Shown: positions 25,453 through 34,961 of the stretch, one piece after another
Numbering within the stretch: the first letter of the stretch is position 1
Layout of the letters: the number at the start of each line of letters is the position of its first letter
From: Deltaproteobacteria bacterium
GTDB lineage: Bacteria; Bdellovibrionota; JACOXK01
Direction: 5' to 3'
Length of the DNA: 64,000 bases
NCBI GenBank assembly: GCA_016186995.1
Contig: JACPKQ010000022.1
Span: 78,556 to 142,555 of the forward strand
Notes under the pieces: generated by a model
Told to the model about the DNA's origin: nothing
What the model saw: only the letters and a program-made list of their open reading frames with translations
Databases searched by the model: none
Program-made: the position numbers and the translations under genes

Positions 25453-27306
25453 ATGAAGAAATATCTAATATTATTAAGTTTTTTAATTTTAAATGCAACG
25501 CACGTTTTTGGAGGCAGTGTCAACCCTGAAACAGGTGGGTACACACTTGCCCTTCAAGATTTTAAAATAGAAGACACAGTTTATGATTTGGAACTGAACC
25601 GTACTTATAACAGTCTTTCTCTTCACAAAAGCCTTTTTGGGTTTAAGTGGAGAAGCACTTTAAGGCCTTCTTTTGAAGTGATGCCTAATGGGTATATTCA
25701 AATTGTAGATGGCCATGGTTTTCACACCGTTTTTAAACCCAAAACGATTTCTTCACAATCTAAAATAGATCTTGCGCGCAATGTTTTTAATAAATTAGAA
25801 GAATCAGAAAAAACAGAAGCCGTTAAGAAAAAACTAGAAACAGATGAGAAGTTTCTTGAAACAAAAATGAATGAGGTTGTTATAGCCGAAATTGTTAGAA
25901 AATTTCCTAAAGCCAAACAAGTACAAATGAAATCTTTGATAGAAAAAAATTCTTTTTTAAGAGAAAGATGGGCGCAAAGTTTTAATGTGCATCTTTTTAA
26001 ATATTCAGAAGGATCTGTTTTTGAAACCCATGACAGAGGCCCTGAGCTTTTAGAATATAAAAGATTTCAAGTTCAGGAAAAAAATATTTTAAAAAATGAA
26101 TTAGGTTACGTAAGAACTTATCTTTTAACAGGTAAAAAAGAGTTTTATGATCGTTATCATAGAATCGTGCGGTCTTTAGACCCATCTGGAAATTTTCTTG
26201 AGTATGAATATGTTGATAATAGTGAAAACAAATATCAACTTAAACAAATTAAAAATAAATCAGGTCAGTATATTAGGTTTACATACAATAAAAAAGGTTT
26301 TGTGGTACAAGCTCAAAGTTCAAAGGGTGATATAAGAACATATCAGTATAACGATAAAGATCTTTTAATGGAAGTTCTCAATCAAAAGGGTGGTAAAGAA
26401 ATTTATAAATATGGTAAAAATAGCCTTTTAGAAAGCGTCCAGCGTAGTGACAAAGAAGAGTTGCTTTCTTATTATCCTGATAATCGTGTTAAAACCTATG
26501 GCCTTAAAGGCACTACTTTAACAACACATTATGCTTATGAGCCTGAAACCTATGCTTCACACTCACTTCATAATAAAACAAGTATTAAGCGTGTTTATGA
26601 AACAACAAAAGATAAGAGTTTCAGTAGTGTTGTATCAACAGAACGTTGGTATGGTTTAAGAGATAATCACACACGTTTTCTTAAAAAAGAAAAAATTGAG
26701 CGAGGCAATGAAAGCACTGAAACGGAATATAGCGAGTGTTGTGGCAAGCCTTTAAAAATTATAGAAACAGTGAAAGACCCTAGTGGAAGAACACCGACCA
26801 GTATTCGTAAAGCAAGTTTTACTTATGATGTTCAAGGAAGGCTTACTGAAAAAGTGGAGCCTAATGGGCAAGTAGTTAAACGAGAATATTATGAAGGGGC
26901 CCTATCCCATAAAATTAAAAGAGTGTTGCGTGGTAATTTAGATCTCAATTTTGAATACAATAAAGAGGGCGATGTTAAAAAAGCCATAAAAAAAGAAAAA
27001 TTAGGGGATGCTACAGAAGTAACAACCGTGTTTATCGATTATGACAATCGAGGAAGGGTTAAAACCATGACTGATAAAAACCCTAAAGGTGAAGTCAGAA
27101 TTGTTACTTTTGAACATAATAGAAGTGGAAATCCTATTACGATTGGTATTAAGGGTTTGGGCACTATTCATGTGAAGTATAATAGTGAAGGTAAGATCGT
27201 TGATATTCAATCTCAAAAGGGCCAAGAGGTGGCTGTGCAGGTAACAGAGGCTTTTAATAAGCTTCTTAACATCTTAGAGCCTGCTGGGGTTAATTTAAGT
27301 TTGTAG
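25453..27306 (+). CDS. Secreted RHS/YD-repeat protein without a toxin end
   Basis: This 617-residue protein has an N-terminal signal peptide (cut near HVFG/GS). An RHS-type opening follows (VNPETGGYTLALQDFKIEDTVYDLELNRTYNS), then YD-like repeats, for example GNFLEYEYVDN, YIRFTYNKKGFV and IRTYQYNDKDLLM. It is short for an RHS protein and lacks both the conserved core boundary motif (PxxxxDPxG) and a variable toxin domain. It is more likely a surface carbohydrate-binding or wall-like protein than an effector. It lies 35 bases after tadB in the same direction with a GGGGGAG ribosome site, so it may be made with the pilus. Confidence 0.8.
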   Translation: MKKYLILLSFLILNATHVFGGSVNPETGGYTLALQDFKIEDTVYDLELNRTYNSLSLHKSLFGFKWRSTLRPSFEVMPNGYIQIVDGHGFHTVFKPKTISSQSKIDLARNVFNKLEESEKTEAVKKKLETDEKFLETKMNEVVIAEIVRKFPKAKQVQMKSLIEKNSFLRERWAQSFNVHLFKYSEGSVFETHDRGPELLEYKRFQVQEKNILKNELGYVRTYLLTGKKEFYDRYHRIVRSLDPSGNFLEYEYVDNSENKYQLKQIKNKSGQYIRFTYNKKGFVVQAQSSKGDIRTYQYNDKDLLMEVLNQKGGKEIYKYGKNSLLESVQRSDKEELLSYYPDNRVKTYGLKGTTLTTHYAYEPETYASHSLHNKTSIKRVYETTKDKSFSSVVSTERWYGLRDNHTRFLKKEKIERGNESTETEYSECCGKPLKIIETVKDPSGRTPTSIRKASFTYDVQGRLTEKVEPNGQVVKREYYEGALSHKIKRVLRGNLDLNFEYNKEGDVKKAIKKEKLGDATEVTTVFIDYDNRGRVKTMTDKNPKGEVRIVTFEHNRSGNPITIGIKGLGTIHVKYNSEGKIVDIQSQKGQEVAVQVTEAFNKLLNILEPAGVNLSL

Positions 27307-27481
27307 AGATATTGGGCAGGCAAGCTGTATAGAAGGTATACAAAATAAGTTATTGATTTTATTAGTTATTTTTTTAGATCACGTAGATTTAAGAGTGGAT
27401 GTGGACAGTCGAATTTCAAAAGGGTTTGAAAGATTAATGGTAAGTATTTGAAACTACTTATAAAATATAAGAGCCTTCGTA

Positions 27482-27498
27482 TTGGCACCTCACTTGCA
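27482..27498 (+). promoter_or_regulatory. sigma54 promoter with full consensus
   Basis: TTGGCACCTCACTTGCA matches TTGGCAC-N5-TTGCA exactly. It lies 38 bases before the start of the 71-residue secreted protein. The rest of the 230-base gap after the YD-repeat gene (27307-27481) is AT-rich and shows no repeat or ORF. Confidence 0.85.
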
Positions 27499-27536
27499 AA
27501 CTTAAGATGTGAGAATCTATACGAGGAGGAGTCTAA

Positions 27537-27752
27537 ATGAAGAAGTTATTTGTTCTTTTAGCTGTTTTAGGAGTGCTCTCTATTCATGGAGTTTCTTTTG
27601 CCGATCATGATCATGGAAAAGAAACAACTAAAGTTTCTAGCGAAATTGAAGATCCATGTGGTGATGAGCTTGCTGCCTTAGGTGTTTCTGAAACTGTTGT
27701 TAGAGACGTTGAAGAAGCAGAAGATGCAGGCGATGCTGGTGAAACTGACTAA
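27537..27752 (+). CDS. Small acidic secreted protein, sigma54-driven
   Basis: This 71-residue protein has a clear signal peptide (MKKLFVLLAVLGVLSIHGVSFA) followed by ADHDHGKE, a possible metal-binding start, and a strongly acidic tail (EEAEDAGDAGETD). I do not recognise a family. It has a perfect sigma54 promoter, a strong AGGAGGAG ribosome site and its own terminator, so it is a single-gene unit built for strong, conditional expression. One Cys remains after cleavage. Confidence 0.8.
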   Translation: MKKLFVLLAVLGVLSIHGVSFADHDHGKETTKVSSEIEDPCGDELAALGVSETVVRDVEEAEDAGDAGETD

Positions 27753-27794
27753 TCACTATTGAGTGGGCCCTAATTCAGTAGATTAAAATACGTA

Positions 27795-27836
27795 TAAAAA
27801 AAGGATGTGATTCTAACGAATCACATCCTTTTTTTA
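27795..27836. terminator. Rho-independent terminator, probably bidirectional
   Basis: AAAAAAAGGATGTGATT, loop CTAACG, AATCACATCCTTTTTTT: a 10-base core stem flanked by A and T tracts. It serves the small secreted protein on the plus strand and the opp operon on the minus strand. Confidence 0.93.
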
Positions 27837-27841
27837 TTTTA

Positions 27842-28048
27842 CTAATTCGTTTCTACACTATTTTCAAACCACTTTTCAGAAAGCTCATTCCACGTATTTT
27901 CTATCCACTCTCTCATATTGAAAATCATGAACCTAGCTTCTTGAAGTGGAAGTACTTGGTAGAGTTTTCGATCTCTTCCGATAGGCATGATAGCAATGGC
28001 ATAAAGTGCTACTCCTACAAACAATATTTTTAAAAGCTTTCTCAACAT
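27842..28048 (-). CDS. Small single-helix membrane protein after oppC
   Basis: The track ORF (90 residues from 28114) starts inside oppC. The ATG at 28048 (MLRKLLKIL) has AGGA eight bases upstream and avoids the overlap, giving 68 residues. It has one N-terminal transmembrane helix (LLKILFVGVALYAIAIM) and a charged tail with LPLQEARFMIFNMREWIE. I do not recognise it. It is the last gene of the opp operon before the terminator. Confidence 0.6.
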   Translation of the reverse strand: MLRKLLKILFVGVALYAIAIMPIGRDRKLYQVLPLQEARFMIFNMREWIENTWNELSEKWFENSVETN

Positions 28049-28064
28049 CGGGCCCATCCTAACA

Positions 28065-29003
28065 TTATTTCTTACCCATGACAAAGCGTGGGTCAAAGGC
28101 ATCACGAAGGCCATCGCCTATGAAATTAAACGAAACAACAGTCATCAAAATAAGAAACCCTGGATAAAAAGCTAAAAGAGGTGCAGTCCGCATATACTCT
28201 TGAGAATTAGTCAGCATATTTCCCCAAGAAGGAATGGGCGGTTGAATACCCAAGCCTAAAAAACTTAAAACAGATTCATAAAGAATATTACCACCCACCG
28301 CAAGTGTGGAGGCAACAATAATAGGGGCTACACAATTTGGAACAATATGCCTTAAAATAATTTTTCTATTTGAAACTCCTACCGCGTTAGCTGCCAGAAC
28401 AAATTCTCTTTCTTTTAAAGAAAGAGTACTTCCTCGGACAAGACGGGCTACAGACATCCAACCAAAGAACACAATAATAATCATTATTTTAAACATGCTC
28501 GCTTCGTTACCACTCACAAAAGCATGGGGTAAAAAAGGCAATGCTTTTTCAAGATCGACCGCAGCAAGAAGAATCATAAGAGGAAGCGTTGGCAAAGAAA
28601 GCATGGCGTCTGTAAAACGCATCAGAACAGTATCCCACGCGCCCCCAAAATAGCCAGCGCTTGCCCCTATGAGAGTGCCTATAAGCGCTGACATCAAAGC
28701 TGAAATAATTCCAACTGTTAAAGAAATTTGACCGCCATAAAGAAGACGTGCCAGCATATCTCGCCCCACATCATCTGTTCCTAAAAGATGTTTTAAGGAA
28801 GGTGGCAAAAGTTTTACTGCACTCGTATCATGAAATGAAACACCTAAAATCTGCGTTAACCAGGGGGCACAAAGAGCAGAAAGAACAAGAACAAAAAGGA
28901 GCCCCATACTGATCCTAGCTAATCTATGTTTGAGAAAACGACGCCATGCTAAAGCAAGCGGGCCATCTGATTTTTCTCTAACTTCTGTTTTATTTTCCAC
29001 CAT
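28065..29003 (-). CDS. oppC: Peptide ABC transporter permease, OppC/DppC type
   Basis: This is the second inner-membrane permease of an oligopeptide-type importer. It has an N-terminal OppC segment, five to six helices, and the EAA loop for ATPase contact (LVRGSTLSLKEREFVLAANAVG about 205-226). LGTDDVGRDMLARLLYGGQ is typical of OppC. The track start (29030) lies deep in oppB. The ATG at 29003 (MVENKTEV) has AAGGATT five bases upstream and is preferred. Confidence 0.92.
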   Translation of the reverse strand: MVENKTEVREKSDGPLALAWRRFLKHRLARISMGLLFVLVLSALCAPWLTQILGVSFHDTSAVKLLPPSLKHLLGTDDVGRDMLARLLYGGQISLTVGIISALMSALIGTLIGASAGYFGGAWDTVLMRFTDAMLSLPTLPLMILLAAVDLEKALPFLPHAFVSGNEASMFKIMIIIVFFGWMSVARLVRGSTLSLKEREFVLAANAVGVSNRKIILRHIVPNCVAPIIVASTLAVGGNILYESVLSFLGLGIQPPIPSWGNMLTNSQEYMRTAPLLAFYPGFLILMTVVSFNFIGDGLRDAFDPRFVMGKK

Positions 29004-29955
29004 GTCGAATCCTTGGGTCCACAACAGCATAAAGAATATCCGCTAAGAAATTTGCAATCATTGTTAGAAAAGCTAAAAACAAAAAACTAATCATTGCTAC
29101 ATAATAATCAACGCCAATAATAGAATCATAAAGAAGTTTTCCCATTCCTGGCCAAGAAAAAACAGTTTCAGTAATGGTTGCCCCACCGACAAGCCCCGGA
29201 AGAGAAAGAGCAATAATAGTCACGACAGGAATCAGTGCGTTTTTTAAGGCGTGTTTAAAAAGAATAGTATCTTCATCAACCCCTTTAGCCCGTGCAGTTC
29301 GAATATAATCGCGCTTCACGACTTCGAGCATACTTGACCTCATATATCGAACCCAACCCCCAATTTGCTGTACAGAAAGGGCTATGACAGGTAACACCAT
29401 GTAGCGCATCTTATCCACAAAATCAGAATAGCCTGGGGTTTGCATACCCGAAGCTGGAAACACCTGTAGTTTTTCTGCAAAAATAATAATGAGCATGAGC
29501 CCCAACCAAAAAGAAGGTATGGATATCCCCACAAAAGAAGCAAAATTAGCAATATAATCAAAAGTGGAATACTGCTTCATTGCAGAATACACTCCTATGG
29601 GAACAGCTATGAGCAAACTTAAAAGAAGAGAAGCAAGCATGAGTTTTAAAGAATTAGGAATACGGTCTTTGATAAGATCATAAGTACGAACACCTTTATA
29701 GGTTCGTGAATAGCCCAGATCTCCTTTAAGAGTTACTTGTTTCAACCATTTAAAATAACGAATGTGAATAGGCTGATCAAGCCCATAGACTTTTTTAAGT
29801 CGCGCCTCATCTTGAGGCTTCATATTAGGGATACTTGTAATAAGAAGCTCTATAGGGTCGCCAGGCATCAGCCCTAAACTGTAATAAACAGCAAAGGAAA
29901 GTGCAAAAAGCACAATGAGTGTTTGAAGCGCCCTCTTAACGAAGTAACCCATCAT
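28990..29955 (-). CDS. oppB: Peptide ABC transporter permease, OppB/DppB type
   Basis: This 321-residue permease has the OppB order: a first helix (ALQTLIVLFALSFAVYYS), the loop with MPGDPIELLI, DEARLKKVYGLDQPIHIRYF, and an EAA loop reading VVKRDYIRTARAKGVDEDTI (about 224). It overlaps oppC by 14 bases and follows oppA by six bases, so the three are one operon. Confidence 0.94.
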   Translation of the reverse strand: MMGYFVKRALQTLIVLFALSFAVYYSLGLMPGDPIELLITSIPNMKPQDEARLKKVYGLDQPIHIRYFKWLKQVTLKGDLGYSRTYKGVRTYDLIKDRIPNSLKLMLASLLLSLLIAVPIGVYSAMKQYSTFDYIANFASFVGISIPSFWLGLMLIIIFAEKLQVFPASGMQTPGYSDFVDKMRYMVLPVIALSVQQIGGWVRYMRSSMLEVVKRDYIRTARAKGVDEDTILFKHALKNALIPVVTIIALSLPGLVGGATITETVFSWPGMGKLLYDSIIGVDYYVAMISFLFLAFLTMIANFLADILYAVVDPRIRHGGK

Positions 29956-29961
29956 AAGCTA

Positions 29962-31626
29962 TTAAAGCATCTTATATTTCCAGCTCTCAGCATTCCACGT
30001 CACCGGTGTGTCTGTACCCGTTGGTTTCCAATTTTCAAGCTCCTTATCTGTGACAGAAATATCGACTCTCCAGAAAAGTGGAAGGGCTGGAAGATCTTCA
30101 ACCCAAATTTCTTGTTCTTTACTCAAAAGTTCCTTTCTTTTTGATTCTTCGAGAGTGACAGGAACCTGTATATCAATTTTATTTGCTTCTTCATTTCTCC
30201 ATCCAGGATTATTTTGCCCCTGCCAATTATTTTCCTTACTTGGAATATTTTTAATTGTCCAAAGACTTTCTCCATCGGATTGAGGGCTATTCACCCATGC
30301 ATACATTGCAAAATGTTGAAATTTTCTTTCGTGAACTGTTTCACCAAAAAAAACTTTTGCGGGTTGGTTTTTAATTTCAAGCTTGACTCCAATTTTTCTC
30401 CAATCTGCTTGAATCAACTGCTGCACATCCGAACGCGCTTTATTATCGGCTGTGGTCATAATGGTAAACTCAAGTTTTTTTCCATCTTTTTCACGCACAC
30501 CACTACTTCCCATCTTCCAACCTAAATCTTCAAGAATTTGTTCGGCTTTGAGAGGATCATAAGGATATTTTTTGACATTGGGGTTGTATCCATAATGTTT
30601 TGGAGGAAGCCACGAGTGTGATACTGCTTGCTTTCCAGAAAAAAGCTTTTCAACCATACCCACACGATTCATTCCATAAAGAAGTGCTTGTCTCACACCC
30701 CTTTCTTTAAGAATCGGATCGTCCAAATTGACATCAACGTGTTCCCACACCATGCCATCAATATAATAAAAATTAAAATCATTTCTTTTTCTTTCTTCAA
30801 AGCCAAGTGCCTGAGGAAGATTAAGCCCTACTGTTGAAATTGCTTTAATTTTTCCAGAAACAAGCTCTGATTCTAAGGTGTTACCCCCTGTAACAACATT
30901 GTAAATAACATGATTGATACTAGGTTTTTCACCAAAATAATTTGGATTTGAGGAAAAAGACAAATAAGAACCCGGCTTCCATTCATTAAGAACATAAGCG
31001 CCATTTCCTAGCGGTTTTCTATTATATTCACTTTGATCCATTTTGTCTGGGGCTTCTTTAAAGTCTTTTTCCAAAACATGCTTAGGTAAAAAAGAATGCC
31101 CTAAATAATAATAAGCATAAGGTTGCTTCCACGTAACAACAAAGGTTCTGTCATCTTTTGCTTCTATTTTTTGGATGCGTTCGTCACGATCACGCGATAC
31201 TACAGGCACCCGATTATCCATAATGACTTCATGAGCAAAAACAAAATCATGAGCTGTCAAAGGCCATCCATCACTCCATTTAAGTCCTTCTTTAAGCTTC
31301 CATGTTGTTCTCATGCGATTGCCTGAGAGTTTTTCAACTCCCCCCTTTTCAAGACTTGGAATGCTTTCAGCCAAGCGGGGATAAAGCTTCCAGTTGTTGT
31401 CATATTCAACAAGATCTTCAAAAAGAAGCGCATACATCTCGGTTGAAACCGCCATTTGTTGAAACAGCGGATGTAAGCTATCGGGCTCTTGTGCAAACCC
31501 AACAACAATTTGATCTTTTGAGTTTAAAGATGAGTTTTTTTGAAGCGCTAGAAAAACAGCAAAAATAAAAACGACAACAAAAATACCTAAAAAAATAAAA
31601 CCTTTTTTACTTCTCTTCTTAGCCAT
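29962..31626 (-). CDS. oppA: Peptide ABC transporter substrate-binding protein (OppA-like)
   Basis: This 554-residue SBP_bac_5 protein binds peptides or related solutes in the periplasm for OppBC. An N-terminal basic stretch and helix (KKGFIFLGIFVVVFIFAVFLAL) act as signal or anchor. There is no lipobox Cys, so it is anchored or released rather than lipidated. Family features include GFAQEPDSLHPLFQ and LKEGLKWSDGWPLTAHDFVFAHE (about 120). No OppD/OppF ATPase is encoded nearby, so the ATPases must come from elsewhere. The start has GGGAGGTG six bases upstream. Confidence 0.92.
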   Translation of the reverse strand: MAKKRSKKGFIFLGIFVVVFIFAVFLALQKNSSLNSKDQIVVGFAQEPDSLHPLFQQMAVSTEMYALLFEDLVEYDNNWKLYPRLAESIPSLEKGGVEKLSGNRMRTTWKLKEGLKWSDGWPLTAHDFVFAHEVIMDNRVPVVSRDRDERIQKIEAKDDRTFVVTWKQPYAYYYLGHSFLPKHVLEKDFKEAPDKMDQSEYNRKPLGNGAYVLNEWKPGSYLSFSSNPNYFGEKPSINHVIYNVVTGGNTLESELVSGKIKAISTVGLNLPQALGFEERKRNDFNFYYIDGMVWEHVDVNLDDPILKERGVRQALLYGMNRVGMVEKLFSGKQAVSHSWLPPKHYGYNPNVKKYPYDPLKAEQILEDLGWKMGSSGVREKDGKKLEFTIMTTADNKARSDVQQLIQADWRKIGVKLEIKNQPAKVFFGETVHERKFQHFAMYAWVNSPQSDGESLWTIKNIPSKENNWQGQNNPGWRNEEANKIDIQVPVTLEESKRKELLSKEQEIWVEDLPALPLFWRVDISVTDKELENWKPTGTDTPVTWNAESWKYKML

Positions 31627-31705
31627 AAAACACCTCCCACATAAAACAGATGTGAATACGATTAGTTAACACGCACAGGTTAAGAAATCAAATAGATACA
31701 ATAGA

Positions 31706-32422
31706 TTATTTTCCAAGTTCTTTGAGGAAAAGATTTCGAATTTCTTCAATTTTTTGATCTAAATTATCTTTATTCCAGTCTTGGGTAATGATGGGTTCTA
31801 AAACCTTCACTCGAATAGTTCCAGTTTTAATTCTTAAAGAGCCTTTCTTCATGGCTTCAAATGCATTGTAGATAATAATAGGAACAAGTGGAATGTGTTC
31901 TTGCATGGCTAAGTAAAAAGCACCTTTTTTAAAAGGAAGAAGCTTTCCATCTGTTGTTCTTGTACCTTCAGGGCAAAAGAAAGCAGAGACTTTTTCATGC
32001 ACCACTCTTGTTTGAATCTTTTTCATGCTTCGCATGGCTTTTTGATGATCTTCTCTATCAATAGGAATTTGTCCTACAAGGCGGAACACCCATCCCATCA
32101 AGGGGTAATTAAAAATTTCTTTTTTCCCGATGAAAAAAACTCCTTTGGGCAAGAAAGAAGGAAAAAGAAAAATATCAAGCAAACTTTGATGATTTCCTAC
32201 AAAAACAACAGGTTTGTATTGAGTCAGAAAATGTTTGTTTTCGAGGGCTACTTTAATTCCTGAAATCCACAACATGGCTTTGCCATAAGGGCCTTTCAGG
32301 AGATCTGTTGTTTTAATTGGATTCCAAGTGATGAGATAAACAACAATACCTAAGATGCTAAACAGAAGGATAAGAAGTAATCCTAAGAAAATCGAGATAA
32401 TATTTCTTAAAAGAGCCATCAT
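31706..32422 (-). CDS. plsC: 1-acyl-sn-glycerol-3-phosphate acyltransferase (PlsC type)
   Basis: PlsC adds the second acyl chain to lysophosphatidic acid in phospholipid synthesis at the inner membrane. The 238 residues have an N-terminal helix (about 7-30), the acyltransferase box NHQSLLD (His about 77), FIGKKEIFNYPLMGW, CPEGTRTTDGK (the EGTR box) and PLVPIIIYNA. The start overlaps the stop of the cystathionine enzyme gene in ATGA. Confidence 0.93.
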   Translation of the reverse strand: MMALLRNIISIFLGLLLILLFSILGIVVYLITWNPIKTTDLLKGPYGKAMLWISGIKVALENKHFLTQYKPVVFVGNHQSLLDIFLFPSFLPKGVFFIGKKEIFNYPLMGWVFRLVGQIPIDREDHQKAMRSMKKIQTRVVHEKVSAFFCPEGTRTTDGKLLPFKKGAFYLAMQEHIPLVPIIIYNAFEAMKKGSLRIKTGTIRVKVLEPIITQDWNKDNLDQKIEEIRNLFLKELGK

Positions 32423-33576
32423 TGTGCATGGAGTGCTTGATTGAGGTCTTCTACGAGATCATCAATATGTTCAAGCCCCACAGATAGTCTAATCAAACAA
32501 TCTGAAATGCCAAGACTTTCTCTCATCTTTTTTGGAATAGAAGCATGGGTCATAATGGCTGGGTGTTCGATGAGAGATTCAACTCCACCTAAACTTTCAG
32601 CAAGAGAAAATATTTTGACTTTTTCTAGAAATTTTTTTGCTTTGAGAAGATTGCCTTTGATGACAAAAGAAATCATACCTCCAAAACCTCGCATTTGTTT
32701 TTGAGCTAACTCATGTTGTGGATGTGAAGGAAGGCCCGGATAAATAACCTTTTCTACTTTCGAATGATTTTCTAAAAAAAGAGCTATTTTTTTTGCATTT
32801 TCTTCATGACGTGTCATTCGAACGGCCAATGTTTTTAAACCTCTTAAAACAAGAAAACAATCAAAGGGGCTGGGAATAGCACCTATAGCATTTTGAAGAA
32901 AGTAAAGTTTTTCTGCTAATTTTTGCTCATTTGTAACAACTGCGCCACCCACCACGTCACTATGACCATTTATAAATTTGGTGGTGGAGTGAACTACAAG
33001 TGAGGCTCCACACTGAAGTGGATTCTGAAAATAAGGGCTCATAAAAGTGTTATCTACAATAGAAATCAATTTTTGGTTACGTGCTACACCAATTGTTTTT
33101 TTAAGATCAATCAATTTTAAAAGTGGGTTCGTAGGTGTTTCAATCCACACTGCTTTTGTATTTTTTCGAATTGATTTTTTAAGATTATGAGCATCACAAA
33201 GATCAATAAAAGAAAACTCTAAACCCATTTCTTTGATCACTTTATCAAAAAGACGATAGGTTCCCCCATATACGTCATCAGCGCAGATGATGTGATCTCC
33301 AGATTTAAAAAGGTGCATGAGAGTTGTTGTTGCAGCACACCCCGAGGCAAAAGCGAGTCCAAACTTGCCCCCTTCAAGTGCGGCTATATTTTCTTCAAGA
33401 ACTTTGCGTGTTGGGTTGCCTGTACGTGAGTACTCAAAGCCCTTATGTTTGCCTGGGCTTGTTTGCACGTAAGTACTTGTTTGGAAAATAGGGGTCATGA
33501 TAGCACCTGTAGAAGGGTCTGGATGAATACCGGCATGGATGAGTTTTGTCTCAAATTTTGTATCTAATTTTTTCAT
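32419..33576 (-). CDS. Cystathionine gamma-lyase/gamma-synthase family PLP enzyme
   Basis: This 385-residue Cys/Met-metabolism PLP enzyme has FEYSRTGNPTR, the AFASGCAA cofactor loop, VDNTFMSPYFQNPL, and the PLP lysine in HSTTKFINGHSDV (about 202). Next to cystathionine beta-synthase it most likely acts as the gamma-lyase, splitting cystathionine to cysteine and 2-oxobutyrate. A gamma-synthase (MetB) cannot be excluded by sequence reading alone. It lies five bases after the CBS gene. Confidence 0.9.
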   Translation of the reverse strand: MKKLDTKFETKLIHAGIHPDPSTGAIMTPIFQTSTYVQTSPGKHKGFEYSRTGNPTRKVLEENIAALEGGKFGLAFASGCAATTTLMHLFKSGDHIICADDVYGGTYRLFDKVIKEMGLEFSFIDLCDAHNLKKSIRKNTKAVWIETPTNPLLKLIDLKKTIGVARNQKLISIVDNTFMSPYFQNPLQCGASLVVHSTTKFINGHSDVVGGAVVTNEQKLAEKLYFLQNAIGAIPSPFDCFLVLRGLKTLAVRMTRHEENAKKIALFLENHSKVEKVIYPGLPSHPQHELAQKQMRGFGGMISFVIKGNLLKAKKFLEKVKIFSLAESLGGVESLIEHPAIMTHASIPKKMRESLGISDCLIRLSVGLEHIDDLVEDLNQALHAQ

Positions 33577-33581
33577 ACTTT

Positions 33582-34961
33582 TTAAGGATGAAGTTTATTT
33601 TTATAATGAGTGATGAGGTCTATTTTTGTAATAATGCCTTTACACTTTCCACCTTCGTAAACAACAACAACTTTGCCATTATGTATTTCATGAGAGATTT
33701 TTTCAATAGGCTCATCGAGGGAACACTGAACAATATTTTTTGTAATAAGATGCTCGATTGAGTCTTTTGTAGAAGCATTTTTGTTGTGAGCCAAATATCT
33801 TAAAAGTGGTGTTTCTTCAATAACTCCAACAAGATTCGCTCCAGCAAAAACAGGAAGTTGTGAAATATTAAACTCTTTCATGAGGTCAATAATAGTAAAA
33901 GGACTGTCATCTTTCTTTGCAGTTTTGACTTCTTTGTCTTTCTTTTCATTAATAATATCTCTGGCAGTTCCAAAAGCTTCACCCCCGTCAAGACACCCAT
34001 TTTCTTTCATCCATGTATCATTAAAAATTTTACTTAAATATCTATCGGCTGAATCTGGCAGAAGAACAACGATATTTTTAGGTACGTTGAGTTTTTCGGC
34101 TACTTGAATAGCCCCTTGAACAGCAAAACCACTTGAGCCACCTGCAAAAATACCTTCTTCTTTGACAAGGCGCCGTGTCATAAGGAAGGATTCTTTATCA
34201 GTCACCTGAACAATATCATCAAGAATTGAAAAATCCATGTTTTCAGGCAAAATATCTTCTCCAACACCTTCTACAAGATAAGTTTTGGCTTCACCTACCT
34301 TTTTGGTTTTAAAATATTCATAAAAAATGGAGCCAATAGGATCAACTCCTATTATCTTAATATTTGGATTTTGTTCTTTTAAATATTTTCCAGCACCCGA
34401 GATGGTACCTCCTGTTCCCATACCAGCAACAAATATATCAATTTTACCTTGTGTTTGTTCCCAAATTTCAGGTCCTGTTGTTTGGTAATGTGTTTCTCGA
34501 TTGGAAAGATTGGCATACTGGTTAGCAAAGAAAGAATGTGGGGTTTCTTCCGCAATTTTTCTTGAAACGCTATAATAAGAGCGTGGATCATCTGGCTCTA
34601 CAGCGGTTGGGGTAATAATAACTTTGGCGCCAAAAGCACGAAGGTTTCTTATTTTTTCTTCGCTCATTTTGTCAGGCATGACAAAAATGGTTTTATAACC
34701 CTTTACGTTGGCAGCAATGGCAAGCCCCACCCCTGTGTTACCACTTGTGCCTTCAACAATAGTACCTCCTGGTTTGAGAAGCCCTTTTTTTTCAGCATCT
34801 TCAATCATATGAATCCCAATTCGGTCTTTGACCGACCCACCTGGGTTCATAAACTCACATTTGACATAAAGAGAAGAGTTAAGATGCTGAGCGATAGAGT
34901 TAAGTTTAACTATAGGTGTGTTTCCAATAGCCTCAAGAATGTTTTGACATAATTTTTTCAA
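33582..34961 (-). CDS. cbs: Cystathionine beta-synthase with C-terminal CBS pair
   Basis: This 459-residue enzyme has a fold-type II PLP domain: the lysine is in GGSVKDRIG (Lys45), with SGNTGVGLA and the glycine loop GTGGTISGAGKYLK. At the end are two CBS domains (about 335-455, for example TIIDLMKEFNISQLPVF), as in eukaryotic and some bacterial cystathionine beta-synthases. It joins homocysteine and serine to cystathionine. With its downstream partner it gives reverse transsulfuration from methionine to cysteine. The start overlaps the stop of a 61-residue ORF by four bases. Confidence 0.93.
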   Translation of the reverse strand: MKKLCQNILEAIGNTPIVKLNSIAQHLNSSLYVKCEFMNPGGSVKDRIGIHMIEDAEKKGLLKPGGTIVEGTSGNTGVGLAIAANVKGYKTIFVMPDKMSEEKIRNLRAFGAKVIITPTAVEPDDPRSYYSVSRKIAEETPHSFFANQYANLSNRETHYQTTGPEIWEQTQGKIDIFVAGMGTGGTISGAGKYLKEQNPNIKIIGVDPIGSIFYEYFKTKKVGEAKTYLVEGVGEDILPENMDFSILDDIVQVTDKESFLMTRRLVKEEGIFAGGSSGFAVQGAIQVAEKLNVPKNIVVLLPDSADRYLSKIFNDTWMKENGCLDGGEAFGTARDIINEKKDKEVKTAKKDDSPFTIIDLMKEFNISQLPVFAGANLVGVIEETPLLRYLAHNKNASTKDSIEHLITKNIVQCSLDEPIEKISHEIHNGKVVVVYEGGKCKGIITKIDLITHYKNKLHP

